Assembly (NCBI RefSeq): GCF_025244725.1
Contig: NZ_CP104203.1
Coordinates: 2,356,001-2,420,000 of the forward strand
DNA length: 64,000 nt
Direction: 5' to 3'
Origin: Chryseobacterium oranimense
GTDB lineage: Bacteria; Bacteroidota; Bacteroidia; Flavobacteriales; Weeksellaceae
Under the pieces are notes generated by a model. It was given only the letters and a program-made list of their open reading frames with translations, was not told the DNA's origin and did not search any database. Of this stretch, positions 34,465-42,709 are shown in pieces. Position 1 is the first letter of the stretch. Each line of letters opens with the position of its first letter. The position numbers and the translations under genes are program-made.

Positions 34465-36510
34465 ATGAAAAAGCAATTAACATATATAGCTGCAGCGTTT
34501 TTATTCGCAGGAACGGTTTCAGCACAAAAAATTGACATTAATGCAATGCCGAAGCCGGGACCTACCCCTGCAATCAACATTGCAAAACCAAAAACTTTCC
34601 AGCTGAGCAATGGCCTTACGGTAATGGTGGTGGAAAACAATAAGCTACCAAGGGTAAACACTACTCTTTCGATGGACAGACCTCCTTTTCTTGAAGGAAG
34701 TGTAGCCGGAGTAAGCTCTATCATGGCTGAACAGTTCGAAAACGGGACAACCAACCTTAGTAAAGAGGACTTCAATAAAAAAGTGGATTATCTGGGAGCT
34801 AATCTTAATTTCTCTTCCAATGGTGCTTTTGCTAACTCTCTTTCAAAATATTTCCCTGAAGTATTGAGCTTAATGGCCGATGCAATCATTAATCCTAAAT
34901 TCTCTGCTGAAGAAATCCAAAATTCCAAAGAAAGAGCTATAGAAGGATTAAAATCTGAAGAAAAAAATGCTTCTTCCATTGCCTCTAAAGTTTCCAATGC
35001 ATTAATGTACGGTAAAAACACTGCAAGAGGTGAATTCGAAACCGTGGAAACCATCAACAAGATCCAGTTGGCTGACGTACAAAACGTTTACAAAAAATAT
35101 TACGCTCCGGACAATGCTTATTTAGTCATTGTGGGTGATGTGAAATTTGATAAGGTAAAATCGTTGGTGGAAAAAGCTTTCAGCGGATGGAAAAAGGCCA
35201 ACACACCGGCAACCGCACTGGAACCGGCTTCCAATCTTGCTAAAACAGAAATTAATGTAGTAGATGTTCCTTCGGCTGTACAGTCTGTAGTTTCGGTGAA
35301 CAACCTGAACAATCTTAAAATGAAAGATCCGAACTATTTTGCTGCTACGATGGCTAACTACATCTTAGGCGGAGGCGGTGAAGCCAGACTTTTCATGAAC
35401 CTTCGTGAGAAGAACGGATTCACTTACGGCGCTTATTCCAGTATGAATGCCGGTAAATATTCTTCTGATTTTTCTGCTGATGCCAGTGTAAGAAATGAGG
35501 TTACGGATAAAGCGGTTAAAGAATTCATGAATGAGCTTAATGCTATTTCTACCGTAAAACCTGAAGAACTGGAAAATGCCAAGGCTAAACTGAAAGGTTC
35601 TTTCATCATGTCTCTGGAAAAACCGGAAACAATTGCAAAATTTGCTTTAAACCAAAAGGTTCAGGATCTTCCTTCCGATTTCTATACCAATTATTTAAAG
35701 TCAATTGATAAAGTAACTGCTGCAGACATTTCCAACGCTGTGAAATCTACTATTTTGCCAAATCAAAGCAGAATTTTCATTGCCGGTAAAGCATCTGACA
35801 TTTCTGCAGGACTTGAAAAACTGGGTTATCCTGTAAAATATTACGATAAGGAAGCCAATCCGGTGGCAAAACCAACAACACAAAAAGTGGATGCTGCTGT
35901 AAGCGTAGCTTCTATTGCCGATAAATATATCAATGCAATCGGAGGAAAAGCAAATATTGCCAAAATTTCTTCTTATACGATGAATGCTTCCATGTCTATG
36001 CAAGGGCAGAATATTGATTTTAAAATCATAAAAGCTCAGGGCGGAAAAGAATTAACGTCAGTTACCGCAATAGGACAGGTTGTTCAGAAGCAGGTTTTCG
36101 ACGGAAAAGATGGATACTCTGAGCAAATGGGACAAAAAACGCCAATGAAACCTGAGCAGATTGCTGAAAAGCAGAAAAATGCGGAGCTGTTTGAAGAGTT
36201 AGGTTTCGCCAAATCTTCAGACTATAAGGTAGCAGGCATCGAAAAAATCGGTGGTGAAGACTCTTATGTTGTAAAAGGCAATAATACTACCTATTATTAT
36301 AGTGTCGCTACAGGATTAAAAACAGGAGAAACCAGAACAGCAAAAGCACAGGGGCAGGAAATAACCATCCCTACCACTTTCTCTAATTATAAAGATGTGA
36401 GCGGTGTGAAAATGCCATACACCATCTCTGTCACCCAAATGGGAATGGACATGGTAATGAATGTAAAATCATACGAAGTGAACCAGGCTAAAGACTCTGA
36501 TTTTAAATAA
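34465..36510 (+). CDS. Inactive M16 subunit with a C-terminal LolA-like extension
   Basis: 681 aa; signal peptide ends at VSAQ. Residues about 45-460 are an M16 domain pair. At the position of HxxEH the sequence reads SIMAE (residues 85-89), so zinc binding is lost. The substrate-binding Arg/Tyr part (LREKNGFTYGAYSSM) is kept. After about residue 490 there is an extra domain of about 190 residues rich in beta-strands, resembling outer-membrane lipoprotein-sorting (LolA/LppX-like) folds. It is 53 nt after the active subunit gene and probably complements it. The fusion is unusual in length. Confidence 0.88.
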   Translation: MKKQLTYIAAAFLFAGTVSAQKIDINAMPKPGPTPAINIAKPKTFQLSNGLTVMVVENNKLPRVNTTLSMDRPPFLEGSVAGVSSIMAEQFENGTTNLSKEDFNKKVDYLGANLNFSSNGAFANSLSKYFPEVLSLMADAIINPKFSAEEIQNSKERAIEGLKSEEKNASSIASKVSNALMYGKNTARGEFETVETINKIQLADVQNVYKKYYAPDNAYLVIVGDVKFDKVKSLVEKAFSGWKKANTPATALEPASNLAKTEINVVDVPSAVQSVVSVNNLNNLKMKDPNYFAATMANYILGGGGEARLFMNLREKNGFTYGAYSSMNAGKYSSDFSADASVRNEVTDKAVKEFMNELNAISTVKPEELENAKAKLKGSFIMSLEKPETIAKFALNQKVQDLPSDFYTNYLKSIDKVTAADISNAVKSTILPNQSRIFIAGKASDISAGLEKLGYPVKYYDKEANPVAKPTTQKVDAAVSVASIADKYINAIGGKANIAKISSYTMNASMSMQGQNIDFKIIKAQGGKELTSVTAIGQVVQKQVFDGKDGYSEQMGQKTPMKPEQIAEKQKNAELFEELGFAKSSDYKVAGIEKIGGEDSYVVKGNNTTYYYSVATGLKTGETRTAKAQGQEITIPTTFSNYKDVSGVKMPYTISVTQMGMDMVMNVKSYEVNQAKDSDFK

Positions 36511-36526
36511 GAATTCTTTTATATAA

Positions 36527-36556
36527 AAAAACGGCAGCTCCCGCTGCCGTTTTTAT
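36527..36556 (+). terminator. Terminator of the M16 operon
   Basis: ACGGCAGC (36531-36538) pairs with GCTGCCGT (36543-36550) within A/T-flanked arms and is followed by Ts. Confidence 0.85.
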
Positions 36557-36580
36557 TTTTACAACATTTCTTTCATCTTC

Positions 36581-36611
36581 TTTGTCATTCGATAAAAAAA
36601 GATTAAATTTG
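36581..36611 (+). promoter_or_regulatory. Complete promoter of secG
   Basis: TTTG (36581-36584), a 19-nt spacer and TAAATTTG (36604-36611) match the Bacteroidota -33/-7 consensus. The ATG follows 25 nt later at 36637. Confidence 0.8.
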
Positions 36612-36636
36612 CCCATTCAAAAAGATATCAGAATTA

Positions 36637-36993
36637 ATGGATACTATATTTACACTATTGATGGTTCTTATTATGATTGCCAGCGTTTTATTGGTAATCA
36701 TCGTTATGGCTCAAAATCCTAAAGGAGGAGGCCTTTCCAGTACTTTCGGAGGTGCATCATCTGCACAGTTTGGGGTACAGAGAACCAACGATTTCATGGA
36801 AAAAGCAACATGGACTTTAGGCGCGGTTATTATCGTCCTTATCCTTATAAGCGTTGTAATTACAGGTAAACCTGCTGTAGCTGCTCCTTCACAACAACCC
36901 GTGAAGAAAGAAACCCAGGCTCCGGCAAAACAATCTGCTCCTGCAGCAACCACGAATGCTCCGGCTCAGACACCTGCAGCTCCGACAAAATAA
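36637..36993 (+). CDS. secG: Preprotein translocase subunit SecG
   Basis: 118 aa. Two transmembrane helices flank the conserved loop MAQNPKGGGLSSTFGGASSAQFG, the SecG signature; SecG supports SecYEG-driven export. The C-terminal 35 residues form a low-complexity Pro/Ala/Gln/Lys tail (TQAPAKQSAPAATT...), longer than in E. coli but common in Bacteroidota. It has its own well-formed promoter and a terminator, so it is monocistronic. Confidence 0.95.
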   Translation: MDTIFTLLMVLIMIASVLLVIIVMAQNPKGGGLSSTFGGASSAQFGVQRTNDFMEKATWTLGAVIIVLILISVVITGKPAVAAPSQQPVKKETQAPAKQSAPAATTNAPAQTPAAPTK

Positions 36994-37017
36994 TAACAGA
37001 TTTATCTATCATAAAAC

Positions 37018-37046
37018 AAAAGCAGTTCAAATTGAACTGCTTTTTT
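37018..37046. terminator. Bidirectional terminator
   Basis: AGCAGTTCAA (37021-37030) and TTGAACTGCT (37032-37041) with A/T flanks form the shared terminator of secG and the convergent glycosyltransferase gene. Confidence 0.8.
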
Positions 37047-37878
37047 ATTTTAACTTGATCTTCTCTATTTTGTGGCGAAGCTTCAGACCTGCTTTTAAAA
37101 ATGAATACTGCATGGGCTTGGATTCTTTATAATATTTATCAATAAAGATCTGCATTGCGCCATAGAAACGCTCGAGATACACTTCATCCTTAACGGTGCT
37201 TTCTCCTTTATGGTGAAGAAGGGAAGCTTTCCCGTAGTAATAGTTTTTATAGCCGTTTCTTAGCAGCGTATAACAAAGATCAATATCTTCTCCATACATA
37301 AAATAGCTCTCATCAAGACCTCCGGTTTTTTCGTAAACATCTCTTCTTATCAGTAAAAAAGCTCCGGTAACTACATCTACTTCAGCAACTGCATCTTCAT
37401 CAATATCGCTTCTGTAATAGGATTTTGAATTGCTTCTTTTAAAATTGGTAAACAACTTCTCAAAAGAATTGAACATATCCGGAACGGAACGTTTGCTTTC
37501 AGGCAGGAAATTTCCTTCCGCATCGTGCATCATTATTCCAAGACATCCGAAGTCCGGCTTTGAATCTGCAAAATCCAGAATATCCTTCATATAGAATCCT
37601 TCCAGCTCGGTATCAGGATTTAAAAGAAGAATATATTCTCCCGTTGCTGTTTTTACTGCCTTATTATTGGCAATCGCAAAACCGTCGTTATGTTCTGAAG
37701 ATATAAAATGCGCCTTCGGAAATTCAGGAATAAGATCACCCCAGGAATCATCCGTAGAAGCATTATCAATCACAATGACTTCATAATCTGCTCCTTCCGT
37801 ATATTTCTGAATAGACAGGAGGCAGTTTCTCAGCAACCTGGTCACATTATAATTGACAATGATGATGGACAGCTTCAT
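37045..37878 (-). CDS. Family 2 glycosyltransferase
   Basis: 277 aa from the ATG at 37878, which begins MKLSIIIVNYN. The longer frame upstream runs back into recR and is not used. It is a GT-A fold: nucleotide-sugar motif VIDNASTDDS, the LNPDTELE metal-binding DxD-type segment, and GAFLLIRRDVYEKTGGLDESYFMYGEDIDLC (the ED-x-D catalytic region). The type is rhamnosyl- or other sugar transferase acting on surface polysaccharide or lipid-linked glycans. It begins 1 nt after the recR stop, forming an operon with it. Confidence 0.9.
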   Translation of the reverse strand: MKLSIIIVNYNVTRLLRNCLLSIQKYTEGADYEVIVIDNASTDDSWGDLIPEFPKAHFISSEHNDGFAIANNKAVKTATGEYILLLNPDTELEGFYMKDILDFADSKPDFGCLGIMMHDAEGNFLPESKRSVPDMFNSFEKLFTNFKRSNSKSYYRSDIDEDAVAEVDVVTGAFLLIRRDVYEKTGGLDESYFMYGEDIDLCYTLLRNGYKNYYYGKASLLHHKGESTVKDEVYLERFYGAMQIFIDKYYKESKPMQYSFLKAGLKLRHKIEKIKLK

Positions 37879-37879
37879 A

Positions 37880-38491
37880 TTAATCCTTTTCGTTGTACGG
37901 TAACCTGTTGATAATTGATCTTCCCAAAGACACCTCATCTGCATATTCCAGCTCATCACCTACTGCAATTCCCCTTGCAATGCTTGAAAAATTAACATTG
38001 AAATTCTTAAATTTTTTATAGATATAATAAGCTGTCGTATCCCCTTCCATAGTGGCACTTAACGCAAAAATAAGCTCCTTCACGCCACCTTCATTCAATT
38101 TTCTTTCAATACTTGGAATATTCAGCTGGTTGGGGCCAATTCCTTCCATCGGGGATATTTTCCCTCCCAGGATGAGGTATTTCCCGGAAAACTTCCCTGT
38201 ATTTTCAATGGCAATTACATCACGTACATCTTCAACAATGCAGATCAGCTCACCATTTCTCTTTTCATTACTGCAGATTTCACAGACATCAAAATCCGAA
38301 AAATTATGACATTCCTTGCAGTATTTTATTTCGTTAACAAGATTGATCAATGAGTTTCCAAGGATTACTGCTCTGGAACTCGGCTGTTTCAACAGATGCA
38401 ATGCCAGCCTTAAAGCTGTTTTTCTTCCGATACCCGGCAGCCCCGAAATTTCGTCTACTGCTTTTGCCAAAACTTTACTAGGATAATCCAT
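37880..38491 (-). CDS. recR: Recombination mediator protein RecR
   Basis: 203 aa. It has the N-terminal helix-hairpin-helix region (EISGLPGIGRKTALRLALHLL). The four-Cys zinc finger is C-x2-C...C-x2-C in YCKECHNFSDFDVCEICSN. The TOPRIM domain is VEDVRDVIAIENTG. It loads RecA together with RecO and RecF in repair of gapped DNA. The length is normal. It is transcribed ahead of the glycosyltransferase gene. Confidence 0.96.
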   Translation of the reverse strand: MDYPSKVLAKAVDEISGLPGIGRKTALRLALHLLKQPSSRAVILGNSLINLVNEIKYCKECHNFSDFDVCEICSNEKRNGELICIVEDVRDVIAIENTGKFSGKYLILGGKISPMEGIGPNQLNIPSIERKLNEGGVKELIFALSATMEGDTTAYYIYKKFKNFNVNFSSIARGIAVGDELEYADEVSLGRSIINRLPYNEKD

Positions 38492-38524
38492 AGATACAAA
38501 AATAAGGAATATTGTTGAGAATTG

Positions 38525-38815
38525 GTGTGGTAAGAGTCTGTTTCGGGTTACGGGATCCGAGTTACGGATCTCGGGATTCGAGTTGCAAGTTTCAGGATGC
38601 AGGATTCGAAATAAGACTGTGTTATTGTGTTATAATGTAAGAGAGTTTGAGAGTTTGAGGGTATTATCAATCCGGAAATTGAATGTAAGACGAACATCTG
38701 GTGGCTGAGGCTCCCGAAGCCACCAATCCATCACCTCATTTCTGACATCTGGTATCTAATATCTAAAATCTCGATCCTTGGCTCTTGATTCTTGATTCCT
38801 GATTCTAAAAAAACC
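38525..38815 (+). repeat. Composite intergenic repeat, copy 1 (forward)
   Basis: No gene lies in 38492-38853. It holds the modules in this order: D, repeated CGGGATTCG-like words (38541-38608). A, GAGAGTTTGAGAGTTTGAGGG (38641-38662). B, hairpin GGTGGCT (38700-38706) with AGCCACC (38718-38724). C, TTGATTC-rich words (38776-38806). The same order occurs at 56.3 kb and, inverted, at 51.1 kb. Confidence 0.65.
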
Positions 38816-38817
38816 TC

Positions 38818-38825
38818 TATCTTTG
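38818..38825 (+). promoter_or_regulatory. -7 promoter element of the LURP-one-like gene
   Basis: TATCTTTG, 28 nt before the ATG at 38854, right at the edge of the composite repeat. Confidence 0.5.
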
Positions 38826-38853
38826 GGGTTCTAATATGAAAAAAATAAACTAA

Positions 38854-39459
38854 ATGGTACTTAAAAATCTAAATTATCCTCTGGATTTCAAATTTAAAAT
38901 CTCCACTTTGGCGAGTGACTTCAATATTACTGACAGAAACGGAAACTATGTGGCCTACGTTCGTCAGAAAATGTTCAAGCTGAAGGAAGATGTTATTGTT
39001 TTCAATGACGAAAGTAAATCTAAGGAACTTTTCAGAATTAAAGCCAACCAATGGATCGATTTCAATGCTTCTTATTCTCTGAATGATCTTACTGACAACA
39101 AAAACTACGGAAGACTGGCCAGAAAAGGAATGCGCTCGCTTTGGAAGGCAAGCTATGACATCCTTGATTCGAATGACCAGCCGAAATTCAAAGTTCAGGA
39201 AGACAGTGCATGGGTAAGATTCTGGGATAGTTTCGTAGGAGAAATTCCTTTGATTGGAATGTTTACAGGGTATTTCCTGAATCCGTCTTACACTGTAACA
39301 GGAATTGACGGAAAGGCTTATTTTAAAATGAAAAAAATGCCTTCATTCTTCGGAAGAAGATTCCAGCTTGACAGAGTGATCGATATTGATGACGAAGACG
39401 AAAGTTTAGTGATATTATCCTTACTGATGATGGTTCTTCTGGAAAGAGCAAGAGGCTAA
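38854..39459 (+). CDS. LURP-one-related/phospholipid scramblase-like protein
   Basis: 201 aa. It is a Tubby-like C-terminal fold family (LURP-one-related): a short beta-rich N-terminal part with FKFKISTLASDFNITDRNGNYVAYVRQKMFKLKEDVIVFND, central strands, and a C-terminal hydrophobic helix (LVILSLLMMVLLERA). There is no signal peptide. Bacterial members have unknown function; plant and animal relatives bind membranes. It is followed closely by a lipoprotein gene. Confidence 0.8.
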   Translation: MVLKNLNYPLDFKFKISTLASDFNITDRNGNYVAYVRQKMFKLKEDVIVFNDESKSKELFRIKANQWIDFNASYSLNDLTDNKNYGRLARKGMRSLWKASYDILDSNDQPKFKVQEDSAWVRFWDSFVGEIPLIGMFTGYFLNPSYTVTGIDGKAYFKMKKMPSFFGRRFQLDRVIDIDDEDESLVILSLLMMVLLERARG

Positions 39460-39478
39460 AACATAAAAACCACAGACA

Positions 39479-39970
39479 ATGAAATATTTAATCATTTTCT
39501 TTTCAGCGTTTCTTTTAACCGCATGTAAAAAAGACAAAGAGACCATTCAAAGCTCCTCTTCTTCAGATTCTTTAACCGTGGTTAAGGATTCAGCAAAAGT
39601 AGAAACAACATCGGGAAAAATTCAGGTAGACATTATCCCTTTTCCAAAAGAGATCAAAGAGTGTTCCTGCTATTTTGCCAGAAATAAAGCAGATTTTGAA
39701 GCAGAAAAATACATCTATGCCGACGATGCCGGAAAAACAGCCTATATGAAACTTGACGGCAAAAGATTGGCCATGAACCTTATTTCGTCAAGCGACATGG
39801 AAGTAGATGAGGAATTGACAAAGGAAATTGAAAGCGACAACTACAAAATTTCTGTGAAGGGCAAAAAAATAAAAAATGAAGAAGCATTATTATTCGAAGG
39901 TACCCTGACGATTGAAAAACCGGATGGTACTGTAGAAACGCTGCCTATTTATGGAGAATGCGGATGCTAG
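39479..39970 (+). CDS. Lipoprotein of unknown function
   Basis: 163 aa; signal ends in lipobox LTAC (C16) followed by KKDK. The mature part contains KECSCYFARNKADFEAEKYIYADD, with CxC, and ends EGTLTIEKPDGTVETLPIYGECGC. The four cysteines probably form disulfides. It is 19 nt after the LURP-one-like gene, hence co-transcribed. I do not recognise the domain. Confidence 0.78.
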   Translation: MKYLIIFFSAFLLTACKKDKETIQSSSSSDSLTVVKDSAKVETTSGKIQVDIIPFPKEIKECSCYFARNKADFEAEKYIYADDAGKTAYMKLDGKRLAMNLISSSDMEVDEELTKEIESDNYKISVKGKKIKNEEALLFEGTLTIEKPDGTVETLPIYGECGC

Positions 39971-40013
39971 AAAAACAAAAGGGTAAAAAATAAATTACCT
40001 TCCTCCTATTTAT

Positions 40014-40047
40014 AAAAAATGCTTTCGTATTCACGGAAGCATTTTTT
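40014..40047 (+). terminator. Terminator
   Basis: An approximately 15-bp stem with one G-T pair (AAATGCTTTCGT against ACGGAAGCATTT) and a T-run, downstream of the lipoprotein gene and just ahead of the pepD promoter. Confidence 0.75.
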
Positions 40048-40053
40048 ATTTTG

Positions 40054-40061
40054 TAATTTTG
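40054..40061 (+). promoter_or_regulatory. -7 promoter element of pepD
   Basis: TAATTTTG, 16 nt before the ATG at 40078 and immediately after the preceding terminator. Confidence 0.5.
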
Positions 40062-40077
40062 ATAAAAATAAAATTTC

Positions 40078-41523
40078 ATGGAATTATCTAACATAGAACC
40101 GCAGATAATCTGGAAGAATTTCTCCAAATTAAATGCAGTTCCAAGACCGTCTAAAAAAGAAGAAAGAGTCATTGCTTTCATCAAAGAATTTGGTGAAAAT
40201 CTGGGATTGGAAACAACTGTTGACCAGGTAGGAAATGTAATCATCAAGAAACCTGCTACTCCCGGAATGGAAAACCGTAAATCCGTTGTCCTTCAGTCGC
40301 ATCTGGATATGGTATGCCAGAAGAACAATGATGTAAACTTTGATTTCGAAACCGAAGGAATCAAAATGGAGGTTGACGGAGACTGGGTAAAGGCAAAAGG
40401 AACCACTTTAGGGGCCGACAATGGTTTAGGAGTGGCGACCATCATGTCTATCCTTGAAAGTTCAGATATTCCCCACCCGGCTATGGAAGCTCTTTTCACA
40501 ATAGATGAAGAAACGGGTATGACAGGTGCCTTAGGCTTAAAACCCGGACAGCTTACAGGAGAAATCTTATTAAATCTTGACACCGAAGAAGATGACGAGA
40601 TCGATATCGGTTGTGCAGGCGGTGTAGATGTGACCATTACCCAAAATTATGGAACAGAAGCGGTAAAAGGACAAATTGTAAGACTTGAGGTAAAAGGCCT
40701 TCAGGGAGGACATTCGGGAATGGATATTCATAAAGGCTTCGGAAATGCCAATATTATCCTGGGAAGAATTTTCTACAGTGATTTAGCCAAACAGAATATT
40801 CAATTGATCTCTGTAGACAGCGGCGGATTGAGAAATGCTATTCCAAGAGAAGGTGTAGCGCTTATTTCTGTGAGAAATGCCCAGGAGTTCATTGAAGAAG
40901 TTACCATTCTAAAAAAAGAAATTCTCGAAGAATTTGCTTCTGTTGAACCAGGTTTACAGATCAACATCGAAAATTCCACGACTTCTGACAAGGCAATTTC
41001 TGAAGAAGACTCAAAGAAGGTTATTCTGACTTTAAAAGCCCTTCATAATGGCGTTTACAGAATGAGTCCCGATGTGAAAGACCTTGTAGAAGCATCCAAC
41101 AACGTAGCCAGAGTAGAATTGAAAGGCGGTGAGCTTAAAATTTTAAACCTTACCAGATCATCCGTAGATTCCTCCAAGTATTCTGTTGCGGAACAGTTAA
41201 AATCCGTTGCAGAACTGGCAGGAATGAATGTAGAATTCAGCGGTTCTTATCCGGGCTGGAAACCAAAACCTGGTTCTGAGATCGTACAGCTGATGGAAAA
41301 GATCTACACAGAAAAATTTGGAGAGAAACCTCATGTAGTAGCTTGCCATGCAGGTCTGGAATGTGGTATCATCGGAGCCAACTATCCTGAAATGGAAATG
41401 GTAAGCTTCGGACCTACGATCAGAGGGGCACACTCTCCTGATGAGAAAGCTAATATTCCTTCTGCACAGAAATTCTGGAGCTTTACTAAGGATATTTTAG
41501 CGAATATTCCTGCTAAAAATTAA
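40078..41523 (+). CDS. pepD: Aminoacyl-histidine dipeptidase (M20 family)
   Basis: 481 aa, a cytoplasmic zinc peptidase that cleaves Xaa-His dipeptides. M20 metal-site motifs are in order: LQSHLDMVCQ (His and Asp), TLGADNGLGVA (bridging Asp), DEETGMTGA (catalytic Glu followed by metal Glu), and the C-terminal GPTIRGAHSPDE (His). A lid domain is inserted in the middle (about residues 200-380). The length is normal for PepD. It is the first of three same-strand genes, 12 nt before the glycolipid-binding-like protein. Confidence 0.94.
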   Translation: MELSNIEPQIIWKNFSKLNAVPRPSKKEERVIAFIKEFGENLGLETTVDQVGNVIIKKPATPGMENRKSVVLQSHLDMVCQKNNDVNFDFETEGIKMEVDGDWVKAKGTTLGADNGLGVATIMSILESSDIPHPAMEALFTIDEETGMTGALGLKPGQLTGEILLNLDTEEDDEIDIGCAGGVDVTITQNYGTEAVKGQIVRLEVKGLQGGHSGMDIHKGFGNANIILGRIFYSDLAKQNIQLISVDSGGLRNAIPREGVALISVRNAQEFIEEVTILKKEILEEFASVEPGLQINIENSTTSDKAISEEDSKKVILTLKALHNGVYRMSPDVKDLVEASNNVARVELKGGELKILNLTRSSVDSSKYSVAEQLKSVAELAGMNVEFSGSYPGWKPKPGSEIVQLMEKIYTEKFGEKPHVVACHAGLECGIIGANYPEMEMVSFGPTIRGAHSPDEKANIPSAQKFWSFTKDILANIPAKN

Positions 41524-41535
41524 AAATCATACTCA

Positions 41536-42087
41536 ATGGATCCGATAATTTGGAAAGGCATACTCTATCATTCTCTAGAATATTTCAATCTGATTGAAAA
41601 TGAGGGAAAATATATGGTGACCTCAAAAATTATCGGTTCTTTTGAAAATACAATCTATTTCGTTAGTTATCAGATAACAATCGACAAAAACTGGCTTGTT
41701 CAAAATTTCACCGTTGAATATGAAGTCAATGGGAAAAAATCCAACATTACAGGACTAAAAAACGGAAACAGCTGGAACATTAATGATACCGACCATCCTG
41801 AATTTTCAGATTTCAAATACATTGATATTTCATTAACTCCTTTTACCAATACATTACCTATCAACAATTTAAATTTATCCGAAGGACAATCCAGTGAAAT
41901 AAATGTTATCTACATCAATATTTTAGAGGACAAAATCAAGCCTGTTAAACAGCAATACACCAAAATAGGTAAGTCCGGATATATATATGAGAATATTCCC
42001 AAAAACTTTGAGGCCCAGATTTCCGTTGATGATTCAGGTTTGGTTGAAAATTATCCCGGTCTTTTTGAAAAAGTATTACTTAAATGA
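41536..42087 (+). CDS. Putative glycolipid-binding domain protein
   Basis: 183 aa. DISLTPFTNTLPINNL, preceded by a W-rich strand (GNSWNINDTDHPEFSDFKYI), matches the conserved core of the putative glycolipid-binding family. No signal peptide or membrane helix. It overlaps the next gene by 4 nt (ATGA), implying coupled translation. The biochemical function of the family is unproven. Confidence 0.8.
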   Translation: MDPIIWKGILYHSLEYFNLIENEGKYMVTSKIIGSFENTIYFVSYQITIDKNWLVQNFTVEYEVNGKKSNITGLKNGNSWNINDTDHPEFSDFKYIDISLTPFTNTLPINNLNLSEGQSSEINVIYINILEDKIKPVKQQYTKIGKSGYIYENIPKNFEAQISVDDSGLVENYPGLFEKVLLK

Positions 42088-42665
42088 AAAATATTACAGT
42101 ATTCTGCGGCTCAAGCTTTGGCTCGGATGAAATCTATAAAGAACAGGCAACCTTGCTTGGAAAGACATTAGCAAAACAAAACATCCGGCTTATATATGGC
42201 GGTGCAGATGTCGGCTTAATGGGAGCTGTTGCGGATGGAACTTTAAATGAAGGAGGAAAAGCTATAGGAGTTCTTCCCCATTTTCTTCAATCTAAAGAAA
42301 TTGCCCATAAAAACCTCACCGAGCTTATTCTGGTAGAAACCATGCATGAAAGAAAAACAAAAATGAATGATCTTTGCGACGGCGTTATTGTTCTTCCCGG
42401 CGGATATGGAACATTAGAGGAATTTTTTGAAATGATCACCTGGGCACAGCTTGGACTTCATAAAAAACCAATCGGAATTTTAAACATTGATGGATTTTAT
42501 GATGATTTGATAAAACTGGTTCAAACGATGGTTGATAAAGGATTCTTAAAGCAGGTAAACCGTGACATGCTCTTGATAAGCAGCAGTATAGATGAGCTTT
42601 TGGATAAAATGAGAAATTATCAGGCGCCAAGTGTAGGAAAATGGATTTCGAAAGAAGAAGTTTAG
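42084..42665 (+). CDS. LOG family protein (TIGR00730, nucleotide 5'-monophosphate phosphoribohydrolase type)
   Basis: 193 aa Rossmann-like fold. The nucleotide site is shown by CGSSFGSDE near the N-terminus and by PGGYGTLEEFFE, the family signature with the catalytic Glu. It is similar to plant LOG enzymes, which release cytokinin bases from riboside monophosphates; bacterial members also hydrolyse other nucleotide monophosphates. It overlaps the upstream gene by 4 nt. Confidence 0.93.
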   Translation: MKNITVFCGSSFGSDEIYKEQATLLGKTLAKQNIRLIYGGADVGLMGAVADGTLNEGGKAIGVLPHFLQSKEIAHKNLTELILVETMHERKTKMNDLCDGVIVLPGGYGTLEEFFEMITWAQLGLHKKPIGILNIDGFYDDLIKLVQTMVDKGFLKQVNRDMLLISSSIDELLDKMRNYQAPSVGKWISKEEV

Positions 42666-42673
42666 TACATTTG
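42666..42673 (+). promoter_or_regulatory. -7 promoter element of the prolyl oligopeptidase gene
   Basis: TACATTTG right after the LOG-family stop, 36 nt before the ATG at 42710. A weak TTTC lies 16 nt upstream. Confidence 0.55.
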
Positions 42674-42709
42674 CAGCATTAATTTTTCACACATATAAGA
42701 AATAAAATA

